A DNA stretch of 64,000 bases from Rhizorhabdus dicambivorans (GTDB lineage: Bacteria; Pseudomonadota; Alphaproteobacteria; Sphingomonadales; Sphingomonadaceae): the NCBI RefSeq assembly GCF_002355275.1, contig NZ_CP023449.1, positions 4,962,773-5,026,772 on the forward strand, given 5' to 3'. Under the pieces are notes generated by a model that worked only from the letters and a program-made list of their open reading frames with translations, was not told the DNA's origin and ran no database searches. This document shows positions 46,343-54,296 of this stretch, in pieces. The number at the start of each line of letters is the position of its first letter. Positions within the stretch are counted from its first letter, which is position 1. A program made the translations under genes and the position numbers.

Positions 46343-46362
46343 CATAAAGAAATCTTTATATG
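46343..46362 (-). promoter_or_regulatory. Candidate SahR-type operator of the methionine operon
   Basis: CATAAAGAAATCTTTATATG contains the perfect inverted repeat ATAAAGA-AA-TCTTTAT, AT-rich in a GC-rich region, directly at the 5' end of the ArsR-methyltransferase gene. It resembles the palindromes attributed to SahR in Proteobacteria. Binding is inferred. Confidence 0.65.
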
Positions 46363-46478
46363 TGGTCAAGGCGCTTGCCCCTGATTGCCGCGCGCGGCAT
46401 GCCGTGGCGGCGCGGAACTCCGCGGCGTTTCAAGGCAGGCAGCGGGGGCGACGTCCCCGTCCGAAAGGAATATCGAGC

Positions 46479-47402
46479 ATGGGCATTTCGCGGCGGGCTT
46501 CGGCCAGGATGATCGGCGTGGTGACGCTGGGCCTCGCGCTTTCGGCATGCACCACCACCCGCGTCGGCACCGACCGGCTGGCCGAAAAGGACCCGCTCGA
46601 GGGCTTCAACCGCGGCGTCTGGGCGGTCAACCGCGGCGCCGACAAGGTGATCGTGAAGCCGGTCTCCCAGGTCTATCGCGCGGTCACGCCCAAGCCGGCG
46701 CGCGATGGCGTGCGCAACTTCTTCGCCAATGTCGGGGAGCCCTTCTCCTTCATCAACAACATCCTTCAGGGCAAGGGCGACCGCGCGATCCGCAACCTCG
46801 GCCGCTTCGTCGTCAACACCACGATCGGCATCGGCGGGCTGTTCGACCAGGCCAGCCGGATGAAGATCCAGCCCGCGCCCGAGGATCTGGGCCAGACCTT
46901 CGCCGCCTGGGGCATGAACGGCGGCCCCTATCTGGTGTTGCCTCTGCTCGGGCCATCGACGATGCGCGATGGCGTCGGCACCGGCCTGTCGCAGGTCGCC
47001 GATCCCTATCGCTATTGTCTGAACAACTGCGATCTTCCGAACGGCCTGCCGATCGCCCTGACGGCGACGGAGGTGATCAGCACCCGGGCCGGGCTGATCG
47101 AGGCGGGCGCCGACAATTTCCTGGAGTCCAGCCTGGATCCCTATGCCGCAGCGCGGTCGGCCTATCTGCAGCGCCGGCGCGCAGAGATCCTCAACCGCGA
47201 TGCCGCGGACCTGATCCCCGACGAGGGCGACGAGGCGAATCCCGCCCTCGACGATGCGCTGTCCGCAGCCGACGCGGATGCAGGAATTCCGGGGACCGAT
47301 ACGGCTCCGTCCCCTGGCGCGGAGAACCCGCCCGCACCCCCGGTGGAGGCCCCGAACACCCCTGAAACCGTGGCTCCGGATGCTCCGAACGGGCGGAATT
47401 AA
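46479..47402 (+). CDS. mlaA: MlaA (VacJ) family outer-membrane lipoprotein
   Basis: A 307-residue lipoprotein with lipobox LALSACTT, then the MlaA domain: DPLEGFNRGVWAVNRGADKV, VRNFFANVGEPFSFINNILQG, FVVNTTIGIGGLFDQA and GPYLVLPLLGPSTMRDGVG. MlaA removes misplaced phospholipids from the outer leaflet and hands them to the Mla system. The C-terminal 60 residues are an acidic, Pro/Ala-rich tail (PSPGAENPPAPPVEAP), longer than in enterobacterial MlaA. AAAGGAA upstream supports ATG 46479. It is divergent from the methionine operon. Confidence 0.93.
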   Translation: MGISRRASARMIGVVTLGLALSACTTTRVGTDRLAEKDPLEGFNRGVWAVNRGADKVIVKPVSQVYRAVTPKPARDGVRNFFANVGEPFSFINNILQGKGDRAIRNLGRFVVNTTIGIGGLFDQASRMKIQPAPEDLGQTFAAWGMNGGPYLVLPLLGPSTMRDGVGTGLSQVADPYRYCLNNCDLPNGLPIALTATEVISTRAGLIEAGADNFLESSLDPYAAARSAYLQRRRAEILNRDAADLIPDEGDEANPALDDALSAADADAGIPGTDTAPSPGAENPPAPPVEAPNTPETVAPDAPNGRN

Positions 47403-47543
47403 CTACCGGAACAAGAGACATTGCATCGCACTGCGCAAAACTGTAAGAAGTCCGAGCCTGTTTCGGGGGGAAACAAGCCTGAACGTGATTGGAATCGTTC
47501 GAGCCACTCTCTTTTCACTACTTCACTTCCGGAGAATTCGATC

Positions 47544-47741
47544 ATGAAGAAGATCGTTGCCCTTTCGCTCATCGCCGCCGCCTCGCTGACCGTTGCTGCC
47601 TGCACCAAGAAGGAAGCCCCGGCCGAGAACAACACCGCCGTCGTCGACAACGCGACCGACGCGATGGCCGACACCAACGCCGCGATGGCGGATTCGAACG
47701 CGGCTGCTCCGGTTGCCGACAACGCTTCGAACGCGATGTAA
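47544..47741 (+). CDS. Small Ala/Asn/Asp-rich lipoprotein
   Basis: A 65-residue protein: lipoprotein signal (LSLIAAASLTVAAC, Cys at residue 20), then a low-complexity tail of degenerate repeats (ATDAMADTNAAMADSNAAAPVADNAS). CCGGAGA upstream of ATG 47544 is a good ribosome-binding site, and a strong terminator follows 40 bp after the stop, as in a highly expressed monocistronic gene. Function unknown; small alanine-rich lipoproteins of this kind are common in sphingomonads, possibly as abundant envelope spacers. The frame open to 47421 lacks signal features. Confidence 0.75.
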   Translation: MKKIVALSLIAAASLTVAACTKKEAPAENNTAVVDNATDAMADTNAAMADSNAAAPVADNASNAM

Positions 47742-47780
47742 TCGCGCTGGCGGCCGCTGGTCGGCCGCCGAAGCAAAGTC

Positions 47781-47815
47781 AAAGGCCGCACCCTCCGGGT
47801 GCGGCCTTTTTCTTT
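47781..47815 (+). terminator. Strong intrinsic terminator
   Basis: GGCCGCACCC-TCC-GGGTGCGGCC followed by TTTTTCTTTT: a perfect 10-bp stem with a 3-base loop, ending the small lipoprotein transcript. Confidence 0.92.
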
Positions 47816-47845
47816 TGCGGTGCTGACGACCGCAACGGGCGGAAA

Positions 47846-48634
47846 TCAGCGGAAAAGCGGCTGGTTGACGAGAGCTTCCTCGGCCGAGCAGGCCTGCGCC
47901 GATGGCGGCGTACCGGTCCTTCGCACGGCGGCCAGCTCGACGCGTGCGGCAGCCACCGCATCGGCATAGCTCTGTTCGGTCCGGACCACCGCCATGGTCG
48001 CATCGGCGACCATCCGGCCAGCCTCCACCGCGCTCATATTGTGCATGCCGCAGACCAGCCGGCTCTCGCCGAAGGCGCGTCCCCGCGCGAGGATCGGTCC
48101 CGCGCGCTCATGCACTATCTCGGCGAGGATCAGCGCATAGGTCCAGCCCTTGGCGGCGCTGCCCGAGGGATAATCGTAGCTCGCCGCGATCTCCTGGGTC
48201 TGCGGTTCGCATGTCTCGCCCGAATCGAGCAGGAAAGGTCGCCGCTTCTTGTAATAGGCCTTGAGCTCGTTGGTCTCCCGCCCGGTGTCGCGCCATGCCT
48301 TTTCGAGCAGCGCGGCCGTGCGGGGCGCGTTGGCGGGCGTCATCGCGATTCGCGTCGCGCAGGAGAAGCCGCGCATCATCGAGGCGGGGTCCCCGGCGAT
48401 GTCGGCAACGGCCATGTCCCAGCGCGGGGTGCCTTTCAGCCCACGGGTCAGCTGATAGACCTGCCGATCAGCGACGCCGCGCGCCTCCTGCGGGATCGGC
48501 GCGGGCGGGACGACGTCGATCAGCGAGAGATAGCCCGCTTCGAGGAAGGCATCCGTCCCCGGCGCGGCGGCGACCGCCACCCCGAGCGCCGCGGCCAGCG
48601 CGACGGCCTTCCCGGTACGGTTCCATGCGCCCAT
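47846..48634 (-). CDS. PhoN-fold (class A acid phosphatase-like) protein with altered active site
   Basis: A 262-residue exported protein (signal peptide AVALAAALGVAVAAAPGTDA). The class A acid phosphatase signature K-x6-RP is present (Lys125...Arg132-Pro133) and so are SR-x5-H (Ser191, Arg192, His198). But PSGH is PSGS (Ser159 replaces the acid His) and the H-x3-D Asp is Ala202. The nucleophile His is kept while the proton-donor His and its partner Asp are lost, so ordinary phosphatase activity is doubtful. It lies 40 bp after the BY-kinase gene and is probably the last gene of the export operon. The start at 48634 is set by the signal peptide. Confidence 0.8.
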   Translation of the reverse strand: MGAWNRTGKAVALAAALGVAVAAAPGTDAFLEAGYLSLIDVVPPAPIPQEARGVADRQVYQLTRGLKGTPRWDMAVADIAGDPASMMRGFSCATRIAMTPANAPRTAALLEKAWRDTGRETNELKAYYKKRRPFLLDSGETCEPQTQEIAASYDYPSGSAAKGWTYALILAEIVHERAGPILARGRAFGESRLVCGMHNMSAVEAGRMVADATMAVVRTEQSYADAVAAARVELAAVRRTGTPPSAQACSAEEALVNQPLFR

Positions 48635-48674
48635 CGCCCTTCCCCTCCTGTCGGCAGCCGCGACGGCGGCGGCT

Positions 48675-49460
48675 TCAGTCGTTGTAATAACCGCCGTAGC
48701 TCTTGGCATAGCCATAGCCATAGCCGTAATCGTCGGCCACCAGCCCGGCATTGTAGCGGTTGAGCACGGTGCCGATGCAGGGCGCGGGGCTGAGCAGGCG
48801 GAAACTGTCGCGCACCTGCTTGCGAGTGGTGGCGCCATCCTCGACGATCATCAGATAGGCGTCGATCTTCTGGCTGATGATTACGGCATCGTCATTGGCG
48901 AAGACCGGCGGCAGATCGCACAGGCAGATCGTCTTCTCGGGCAGCTGGCGCATCGCCGTGATCAGCGAATCCATCCGAGGCGAACCGACCAGCTCGTCCG
49001 ACGCGGCGGCGTTGGGATAGCTGGGGAAGATGGTGAGCTGCTCGTTCGGGATGGTGCGCGCGACCTGCGACAGGTCACTGATCGTGCCGTCGAGGAAATG
49101 CGAGATGCCGACCTCCCCTGCCAGCTTGAAGTTGCGGGCGATGGTCGAACGGCGCAGGTCGAAGTCGAACAGATAGGTGTGGAGATCGGGCGTCCGCGCC
49201 AGCGCCGCCGCCAGGTTGGAGGCGACGAAGCTCTTGCCGACCTTCGGGGTGGGTGATGTCACCCCGATGATCTTCCATCCCCGAGCCCGTGCTATCCGCA
49301 GCAGCTGGGCGCGCAGCAGGGTGAAAGGCCGCGAGCGGACATCCTTGCTGTCGAAGCCGTACAGGCCGCTTTCCCGCAGCCTCTCGAAGCTGACGCCGCG
49401 GTCCGCTTCGCCGGGCACCGGATAGGCCGGCTGGCCGTGCCGGGGCGGATCGAAGCTCAT
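48675..49460 (-). CDS. Wzc C-domain / CpsD-like BY-kinase family protein
   Basis: A 261-residue cytoplasmic P-loop protein. The Walker A region is TSPTPKVGKSF (residues 68-78), lacking the usual G/A at the first position. Walker A' is LFDFDLRRS (97-105) and Walker B-like CLCDLPPVF. The C-terminus has a tyrosine cluster, seven Tyr within residues 245-259, the site of autophosphorylation in bacterial tyrosine kinases. It would pair with the separate Wzz-like protein encoded just before it (4-bp overlap) to control polysaccharide chain length and export. Confidence 0.85.
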   Translation of the reverse strand: MSFDPPRHGQPAYPVPGEADRGVSFERLRESGLYGFDSKDVRSRPFTLLRAQLLRIARARGWKIIGVTSPTPKVGKSFVASNLAAALARTPDLHTYLFDFDLRRSTIARNFKLAGEVGISHFLDGTISDLSQVARTIPNEQLTIFPSYPNAAASDELVGSPRMDSLITAMRQLPEKTICLCDLPPVFANDDAVIISQKIDAYLMIVEDGATTRKQVRDSFRLLSPAPCIGTVLNRYNAGLVADDYGYGYGYAKSYGGYYND

Positions 49461-50923
49461 GCCTGCGCGGCCTTGCGCCGGCCGAACAGACCGGCCTTCT
49501 TCTTCGCCTTGCGGCCCCTGCCTGCCTTGCCGCGAATCTTGGGCTTCAGGGTGGGGATCACCACCAGGGGCCCGACACCGAGCAGCGTCTGCAGCGCCGC
49601 CGATCCCCGGATAGGACGGCGCATCAGCTCCACCAGCAGCGCCAGCGCCAGGCCGAGGCCGAGGCCGACCGCGAAGCCGCCCACCACCAGCAGGGTGCGG
49701 TTGGGCGAATTGGGCTCATCGGGCAGGGTCGGCGGGTCGACCAGCACCAGCCGCTCGCCGCGCTGCTCGGCGGCCATCTTCTGCGCCGCCTCCGCCGCGA
49801 GAAGATTGCCCGAGATCCGGTCGTAATTCCCGCGCAGGCCATCGGCCTTGGCTTCAAGCTGGCGGATGCTTTCCTCGATCAGCGGGGCGCCGCTCTGCGC
49901 CGCGACCGCCGCGCTGGCCCGTGACATATCGGCGGACTTAGCGCTGTTCAGGGAAGCGATCGTGCGATGGTTGGCGGCGATCTGGGCACTGATCGCGGGA
50001 TTGTTGCGCGGGCCGGTGTTCGCCTTGGCGGCGGCGCGCGCCTCGGTCAGCCGCTGCCGGGCCGCGATCACGTCGGGATGGTTGTCCGAATAGAGCGATT
50101 GCGCCGAAGCCAGCCCCGCCTCAGCCTGCTGGACCCGTTCGTCGGCGCTGGTGCTGCCGCTGTTCAGCCGGCCCTGCAGCTCGGTATTCTCACGCTGGAG
50201 CTGGGCGATCTGGACGTCATAATTGGCTGTGGAGGGAATGAAGCCGCCGATCCGGGACAGGGCCAGGCCGTTGCGCGCCTTGATATCGGCGATCCGGGTC
50301 TCCAGTTCGCTGATCTGTCCCTGGATCTGCCCGGCCTGATCGCGCAGGAAGCCGACGGTGGCATCGGCCTGCGCCGCGATCTGGGTGCTGTCCAGCTTGA
50401 GCAGCTTCTCGGTATATTGCTGGGTTACCGCCTGCGCCTTGGCGGGATCCGAATAGGTGAAGGACACCGAGAAGGCGATCGTGCTGCTGTTGCCGCGCTG
50501 CGCGGCGAGCTTGTCTATATCGGCGGTCACGGGGGTGATGGCGGTCGCGCCGCGCATCATCTCGATGATCGTCGACAGCGAATTCTTGCGCCGCTCCGAC
50601 TGGTAGAGGTCGTTCTGCTGGATCAGCTCGATCAGGCCCGGCCGGCTCAATATCTGCTGCTTGATCCGGGCGATGCGCTGGTCGATCAGGTCGTTGACGG
50701 CGGTCGCGGCGATCGCTTCGGGCAGGTCCTTGGATTCGACGATGACGGTTGCCGACGACTGGTAATGGGCAGGCAGGCCGTAAGCGAGCCCCACGCCGGT
50801 CGCCATGCACACCGCAAAGGGTATGATCACGAACCAGCGCCGCTGGATCAGGATTTGCGGGAGATAGGCCAGCAGCCCGTCGGACAACTCGACATCGGTG
50901 ATCGTGTCGGCAAGATCGTTCAT
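49457..50923 (-). CDS. Polysaccharide co-polymerase (Wzz/GumC-like chain-length protein)
   Basis: A 488-residue inner-membrane protein. An N-terminal cytoplasmic part and membrane helix (RRWFVIIPFAVCMATGVGLAYGLP) precede a Wzz domain. A long coiled-coil periplasmic region follows (about residues 170-400, with repeats such as QIQGQISELETRIADIKARNG), then a second helix (LLVVGGFAVGLGLGLALALLVEL) and a very basic C-terminus (PKIRGKAGRGRKAKKKAG). There is no kinase domain; that is the next gene. Start and the preceding stop overlap by one base (TGATG). Confidence 0.88.
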   Translation of the reverse strand: MNDLADTITDVELSDGLLAYLPQILIQRRWFVIIPFAVCMATGVGLAYGLPAHYQSSATVIVESKDLPEAIAATAVNDLIDQRIARIKQQILSRPGLIELIQQNDLYQSERRKNSLSTIIEMMRGATAITPVTADIDKLAAQRGNSSTIAFSVSFTYSDPAKAQAVTQQYTEKLLKLDSTQIAAQADATVGFLRDQAGQIQGQISELETRIADIKARNGLALSRIGGFIPSTANYDVQIAQLQRENTELQGRLNSGSTSADERVQQAEAGLASAQSLYSDNHPDVIAARQRLTEARAAAKANTGPRNNPAISAQIAANHRTIASLNSAKSADMSRASAAVAAQSGAPLIEESIRQLEAKADGLRGNYDRISGNLLAAEAAQKMAAEQRGERLVLVDPPTLPDEPNSPNRTLLVVGGFAVGLGLGLALALLVELMRRPIRGSAALQTLLGVGPLVVIPTLKPKIRGKAGRGRKAKKKAGLFGRRKAAQA

Positions 50924-52098
50924 CAGCGGCCCTGGAGCTGGATCGTGGCGTAGATGTCGCCCCCGATATCGGCCTTCACCGGGAAGCCCTGACCATAGAT
51001 GTCGCGATAGCGCCCTTCGGCGCCGATCTTGAGGTTGCGGGCGACCTGCCAGTCGAGCCCGGCGCGGCCGCTGACATAATGGCGGGTGCCGATGCCGCCG
51101 GCCTGCGACTGGCTGCGCGCATAGGTGCCGTTCCAGACGAAGCCCAGCCGTTCGTCGAGCGAGCGGCGATAGGTGACACCTATCTGATCGCGCACAACGG
51201 TGCCGCCAACGCCCGAGGCGCTGACCGAGCGATCGCCGAACAGGCAGAAATAATCCTTGGCGCCGGTATGGCAGAGTTGGGCCGACGCGGCGAAGCCGGT
51301 CTTCCTGCTGTCCATCAGCGGGGCGGGCACGGACAGGTCGCTGAAGGTGACGCCGGCCGAGAGATCGAGCTTCCAGGTCGCGCTAAGCAGGGTCGAGAAG
51401 GTGACCGTCGGCTGCATGATCAGCGTGCTGAGCCCGGGCGTATCATAATCGATGCGATAGACAGACCCGCGCACGCCGATCTTGGTGCGCGCATTGATCG
51501 CATGCTTCCAGGCCAGGCTGCCGCCGATATTGTCGGTATCGTTGCCGGCCGGGGAATTGCCGTAGCGGGTCATCGTATAGCCCCCATTGGCCGAGATCGT
51601 GTCCTTGGGGGTCGCCTGATATTCCCAGCCACCGCTGGCGGAATAGGTGTCGGCGCGCCGGCGCAGGCCGATCAGGTTGACGTCGACCGCGTCGGTGGGC
51701 TGGCCGGTCACCTCGTCGTCGCCCAGGCCGATCACCTCGCTGTCGTAGCGCAGCGAGCCATAGACGCTCAGCTTGGGGCTCACCTTGCGCTGGGTCGCCA
51801 GTTCGGCGCCATATTCGTTGGTGCCGCCATAGCGCTTCAGATATTCGGTGCGGTCGATATAGGCGTCGAGCGTGGTCTGGCCCTGGCTGTCGGTCTGGGT
51901 CAGCCTCGGATTGACCGAGCCCTTCACATAAGGCGACGCGAGATCATTGCCCGCCGTCAGGAAGGGGTTCACGTCATAGCCGAGCCGCACCTCGCTCTCG
52001 ACCGAGAATTCCGCCTTGGCGAAGGCGGGCGAAGCGGCATGGAGCAGCGCCAGCGCCGCGAGCCCCCCCAGGGCGACCGGATGGAGGTGCCGGCTCAT
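50923..52098 (-). CDS. Outer-membrane beta-barrel protein of the polysaccharide export operon
   Basis: A 391-residue exported protein (signal ALLHAASPAFAKA). The mature part is a regular series of amphipathic beta-strands rich in Tyr, Thr and Gly (KVSPKLSVYGSLRYDSEVIG, TPKDTISANGGYTMTRYGNS, RNLKIGAEGRYRDIYG) and ends in an aromatic/hydrophobic strand (IYATIQLQGR). It resembles the outer-membrane barrel proteins of Wza-independent or exosortase-type EPS systems, which may form the outer-membrane pore with the short Wza-like protein. It is coupled to both neighbours by 4-bp and 1-bp overlaps. Confidence 0.82.
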   Translation of the reverse strand: MSRHLHPVALGGLAALALLHAASPAFAKAEFSVESEVRLGYDVNPFLTAGNDLASPYVKGSVNPRLTQTDSQGQTTLDAYIDRTEYLKRYGGTNEYGAELATQRKVSPKLSVYGSLRYDSEVIGLGDDEVTGQPTDAVDVNLIGLRRRADTYSASGGWEYQATPKDTISANGGYTMTRYGNSPAGNDTDNIGGSLAWKHAINARTKIGVRGSVYRIDYDTPGLSTLIMQPTVTFSTLLSATWKLDLSAGVTFSDLSVPAPLMDSRKTGFAASAQLCHTGAKDYFCLFGDRSVSASGVGGTVVRDQIGVTYRRSLDERLGFVWNGTYARSQSQAGGIGTRHYVSGRAGLDWQVARNLKIGAEGRYRDIYGQGFPVKADIGGDIYATIQLQGR

Positions 52099-52715
52099 GG
52101 CACCACCACCGTATCGCCGCTCTGCAGTTCGACGATCGCCCCCTGGAGGTCGGCGGCCGAAGGCGATCCCTTCATCGCCGTGTCGAGGCGGACTTCGATC
52201 ACCTGGATCTGCGCTCCGTTCTTGCGGTAGATCTTGACCCTGCTGAGGTCGGCGAATTCGGTGGGCCCGCCGGCGACGCTGACCGCCTCGAGCACGTTCA
52301 TATAATGGCCGGGCTGGAAGGCTCCGGGCTGGCGGACCTTGCCCGCGACGGAAAAGCTGAGCCCGCTGGGATTCTTCACCGACACGGTCACGCGCGGGAC
52401 GGAGTTGCGATACTGGTCCGCCAGTCCGGCGACCACCACGCCCTCCAGGTCGGTCGGCAGCTTGTTGAGTGCGTCGATCCGACCGACCAGCGGGAAGGAA
52501 ACGCTGCCGTCGGGCAGCACCTTCAGCACCCGCTGGAGCCGTTCGTCGCCCCAGACATAGATCTCGATCTCGTCGCCCGGATTGATCCGATAAGGCTTGA
52601 GCGCCGGTGTGCCCGAAGCCCCGGGCGATTGCGGCGCGGCGGCCAGCGGCGCAGCCGCCAGCACGGCAACCGCCGCGATCCCCGATAACGTCCTGATCGT
52701 CCCCCTGATACGCAT
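52095..52715 (-). CDS. Short Wza-like polysaccharide export protein
   Basis: A 206-residue periplasmic protein: signal peptide (AAVAVLAAAPLAAA), then a Poly_export domain (YRINPGDEIEIYVWGDERL, VLPDGSVSFPLVGRI) and one SLBB domain (FSVAGKVRQPGAFQPGHYMNVLEAVSVAGG). It has no lipobox and no C-terminal outer-membrane helix, so unlike Wza it cannot span the outer membrane alone. The downstream barrel protein probably supplies that. GTG at 52718 is an alternative start. It is the first gene of the five-gene operon. The 274-bp upstream region contains no gene and should hold the promoter. Confidence 0.88.
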   Translation of the reverse strand: MRIRGTIRTLSGIAAVAVLAAAPLAAAPQSPGASGTPALKPYRINPGDEIEIYVWGDERLQRVLKVLPDGSVSFPLVGRIDALNKLPTDLEGVVVAGLADQYRNSVPRVTVSVKNPSGLSFSVAGKVRQPGAFQPGHYMNVLEAVSVAGGPTEFADLSRVKIYRKNGAQIQVIEVRLDTAMKGSPSAADLQGAIVELQSGDTVVVP

Positions 52716-52989
52716 CACCGCCCCATCACCACAGGCAACCGGTGCGCCGAAAACGCCGGGCTACTGCCTTATCCGACCGGCAGCCCGACGCGATATGACG
52801 ACGCTGGCATAACAAGTGCCCCAAAATCACCGCGCGTGAAACAGAAAAAGCCTGTGCAAACCGTGACTTTGCAGTTGCTGACAATTGCCACGCGGCCCCA
52901 TCCCGGTTCTGTCACCGGCGTCCATAGCCGTGGAATGCGGCTTTTGCCGGGCAGGCGCGGCCCGGCCTGACCAAAGGATAAGGGAGCGG

Positions 52990-53309
52990 TGGTGCGGGCG
53001 GGGGGACTCGAACCCCCACAGGTCTCGCGACCTTACGGATTTTCGTACCACTTCGGCTTTCGCCGCCGGACCGGCCGAAACCGGTGTCGTTCGTGGTCTG
53101 GACTATCCCTTCGCCCTATCCGCCGCTGGCGGACGTAGGCGCTGCCCGTCTAGTCTCTACACCTTCCGTCGGAGCTAAGCTCCGCCGGCTTGGCTCGGGA
53201 TCACCAGGAGAAGGCTTCCCCGAGTTTGAGCAGTTCTGCACCGCCGGTTTCCCGCCGGGCACTCGATGAGGCTCAAGTCCGTTGCGTCTACCAATTTCGC
53301 CACGCCCGC
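52990..53309 (-). tRNA. trnL: tRNA-Leu(UAA) interrupted by a group I intron
   Basis: On the minus strand the 5' exon (53309-53275) is GCGGGCGTGGCGAAATTGGT...GACTT and the 3' exon (53043-52990) is AAAATCCGT...CGCCCGCACCA. Joined, they give a 7-bp acceptor stem (GCGGGCG/CGCCCGC), a D-arm, anticodon stem ACGGA/TCCGT with loop CTTAAAA (anticodon TAA at 34-36), a class II variable arm (GGTC-GCGA-GACC), a T-arm (GGGGG TTCGAGT CCCCC), discriminator A and encoded CCA. The mature length is 89 nt. The split falls after anticodon position 34. Simple tRNA finders may miss it or misassign it. Confidence 0.9.
53044..53274 (-). ncRNA. Group I intron in tRNA-Leu(UAA)
   Basis: The intron is 231 nt. Read on the minus strand it contains, in order, the blocks AACTGCTCAAACTCGGGGAA, GATCCCGAGCCAAGCC, GGTGTAGAGACTAGACGGGC and AAGGGATAGTCCAGA. 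These align one-for-one with the P, Q, R and S core elements of the cyanobacterial tRNA-Leu(UAA) intron (subgroup IC3). GACTA/TAGTC form P7, the guanosine-binding helix. The 5' exon ends in U (ACTT) and the intron ends in G, as self-splicing requires. There is no open reading frame for a homing endonuclease. Confidence 0.9.
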
Positions 53310-53374
53310 AGCGCCGCCCGGGCTGCATAACCAGCCACCGGCGAGGCGCCAAGCGCGAATCGCCCGGCGGCGGC

Positions 53375-53653
53375 TCATACGTTGAGGCGCAGGCGCATTT
53401 CCTTGCCGGGCTTGAAATAGGGAACCCGCTTGGCGGAAACCGGCACCGTATCGCCAGTCCTGGGGTTACGACCGACACGGGCGCTGCGGCTGCGCGTAGA
53501 AAAGGCACCGAAACCGCGAAGCTCGACACGGCCACCTTCTGCAAGACGGCGGGTAATCGCGTCGAATATGGTCGAGACGATCTTCTCGACTTCTTTGGGC
53601 GAAAGATCGGGATTTTGCTGAGCCAGCAGTTGCACCAACTCTGATCTGATCAC
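53375..53653 (-). CDS. ihfB: Integration host factor beta subunit
   Basis: A 92-residue HU/IHF-family DNA-bending protein: [18 protein letters not shown] at the start, then [27 protein letters not shown] with the conserved beta-arm and its Pro in RNPRTG. The N-terminal MIRSEL and the ARVGRNP arm favour IHF beta over HU. It pairs with IHF alpha, which is not in this window. The upstream 261 bp (53654-53914) have an AT-rich stretch near 53755-53800, where the promoter probably lies. Confidence 0.92.
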   Translation of the reverse strand: MIRSELVQLLAQQNPDLSPKEVEKIVSTIFDAITRRLAEGGRVELRGFGAFSTRSRSARVGRNPRTGDTVPVSAKRVPYFKPGKEMRLRLNV

Positions 53654-53914
53654 GTAGCGACCCCCTTCGACGTCATGGTCAAACCGTCAAATGCTTTTTG
53701 GGCATCAGATGGCCGCCGCCATTGACGAAGCCTGCCCCATCAGGCTCGTTCGACTCTATCTAGCTATAAAAACGTCAATAAATCAATCGAAGTTAAGGAC
53801 AGGACCCGAAGGGTTACCGCGCCGCGTTCAGCCTTGCGACAGATCGTCCGCCGCAATAGACGGGGCCGACGCCATGGGTGGCCACGCCGGCCGCCCGCTT
53901 CGGAAGGGTCATCG

Positions 53915-54280
53915 ATGCAGAACCGCCTTTTCCTTGCTTCTTTCCTGACCATTTCGCTCGCCACCCCGGCGCTCGCCGCACCTCTGCCCAAGCCGCCCGT
54001 CTTCGGGGTTTGCGGCGCCTGCCACAAGGTCGACAAGGGGGCGCCCAACGGCATCGGCCCCAATCTCTGGGGCATCGGCAACACCAAGGCCGGCGACGTT
54101 CCGGGCTTCGCCTTCTCGCCCGCGATGAAGGCCTCCAAGATCAAATGGAACCGGGACAATCTGATCGCCTTCATTCAGGATCCCCGGAAGACCGTGCCCG
54201 GCAACCGGATGCCCTTTGCCGGGCTCAAGAACCCTGCTTCCGCCGCGCAGATCGCCGACTATATCCTGTCGCTGAAATAA
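53915..54280 (+). CDS. Class I cytochrome c, periplasmic
   Basis: A 121-residue protein with signal peptide (LFLASFLTISLATPALA). One haem-binding CGACH (C-x2-C-H) lies near residue 33, and a distal Met ligand is in PGNRMPFAGL. GIGPNLWGIGNTKAG and IADYILSLK are typical of short cytochrome c2/c550-like proteins. It probably shuttles electrons in the periplasm. The gene is divergent from ihfB and followed after 16 bp by an SGNH-like gene. Confidence 0.9.
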   Translation: MQNRLFLASFLTISLATPALAAPLPKPPVFGVCGACHKVDKGAPNGIGPNLWGIGNTKAGDVPGFAFSPAMKASKIKWNRDNLIAFIQDPRKTVPGNRMPFAGLKNPASAAQIADYILSLK

Positions 54281-54296
54281 GCCGTCGGCCGCCGGC

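Noticed and set aside
52885..53378. Several short frames over the tRNA-Leu region
   Set aside because: The region is fully explained by the split tRNA and its group I intron; none of the frames resembles a homing endonuclease.
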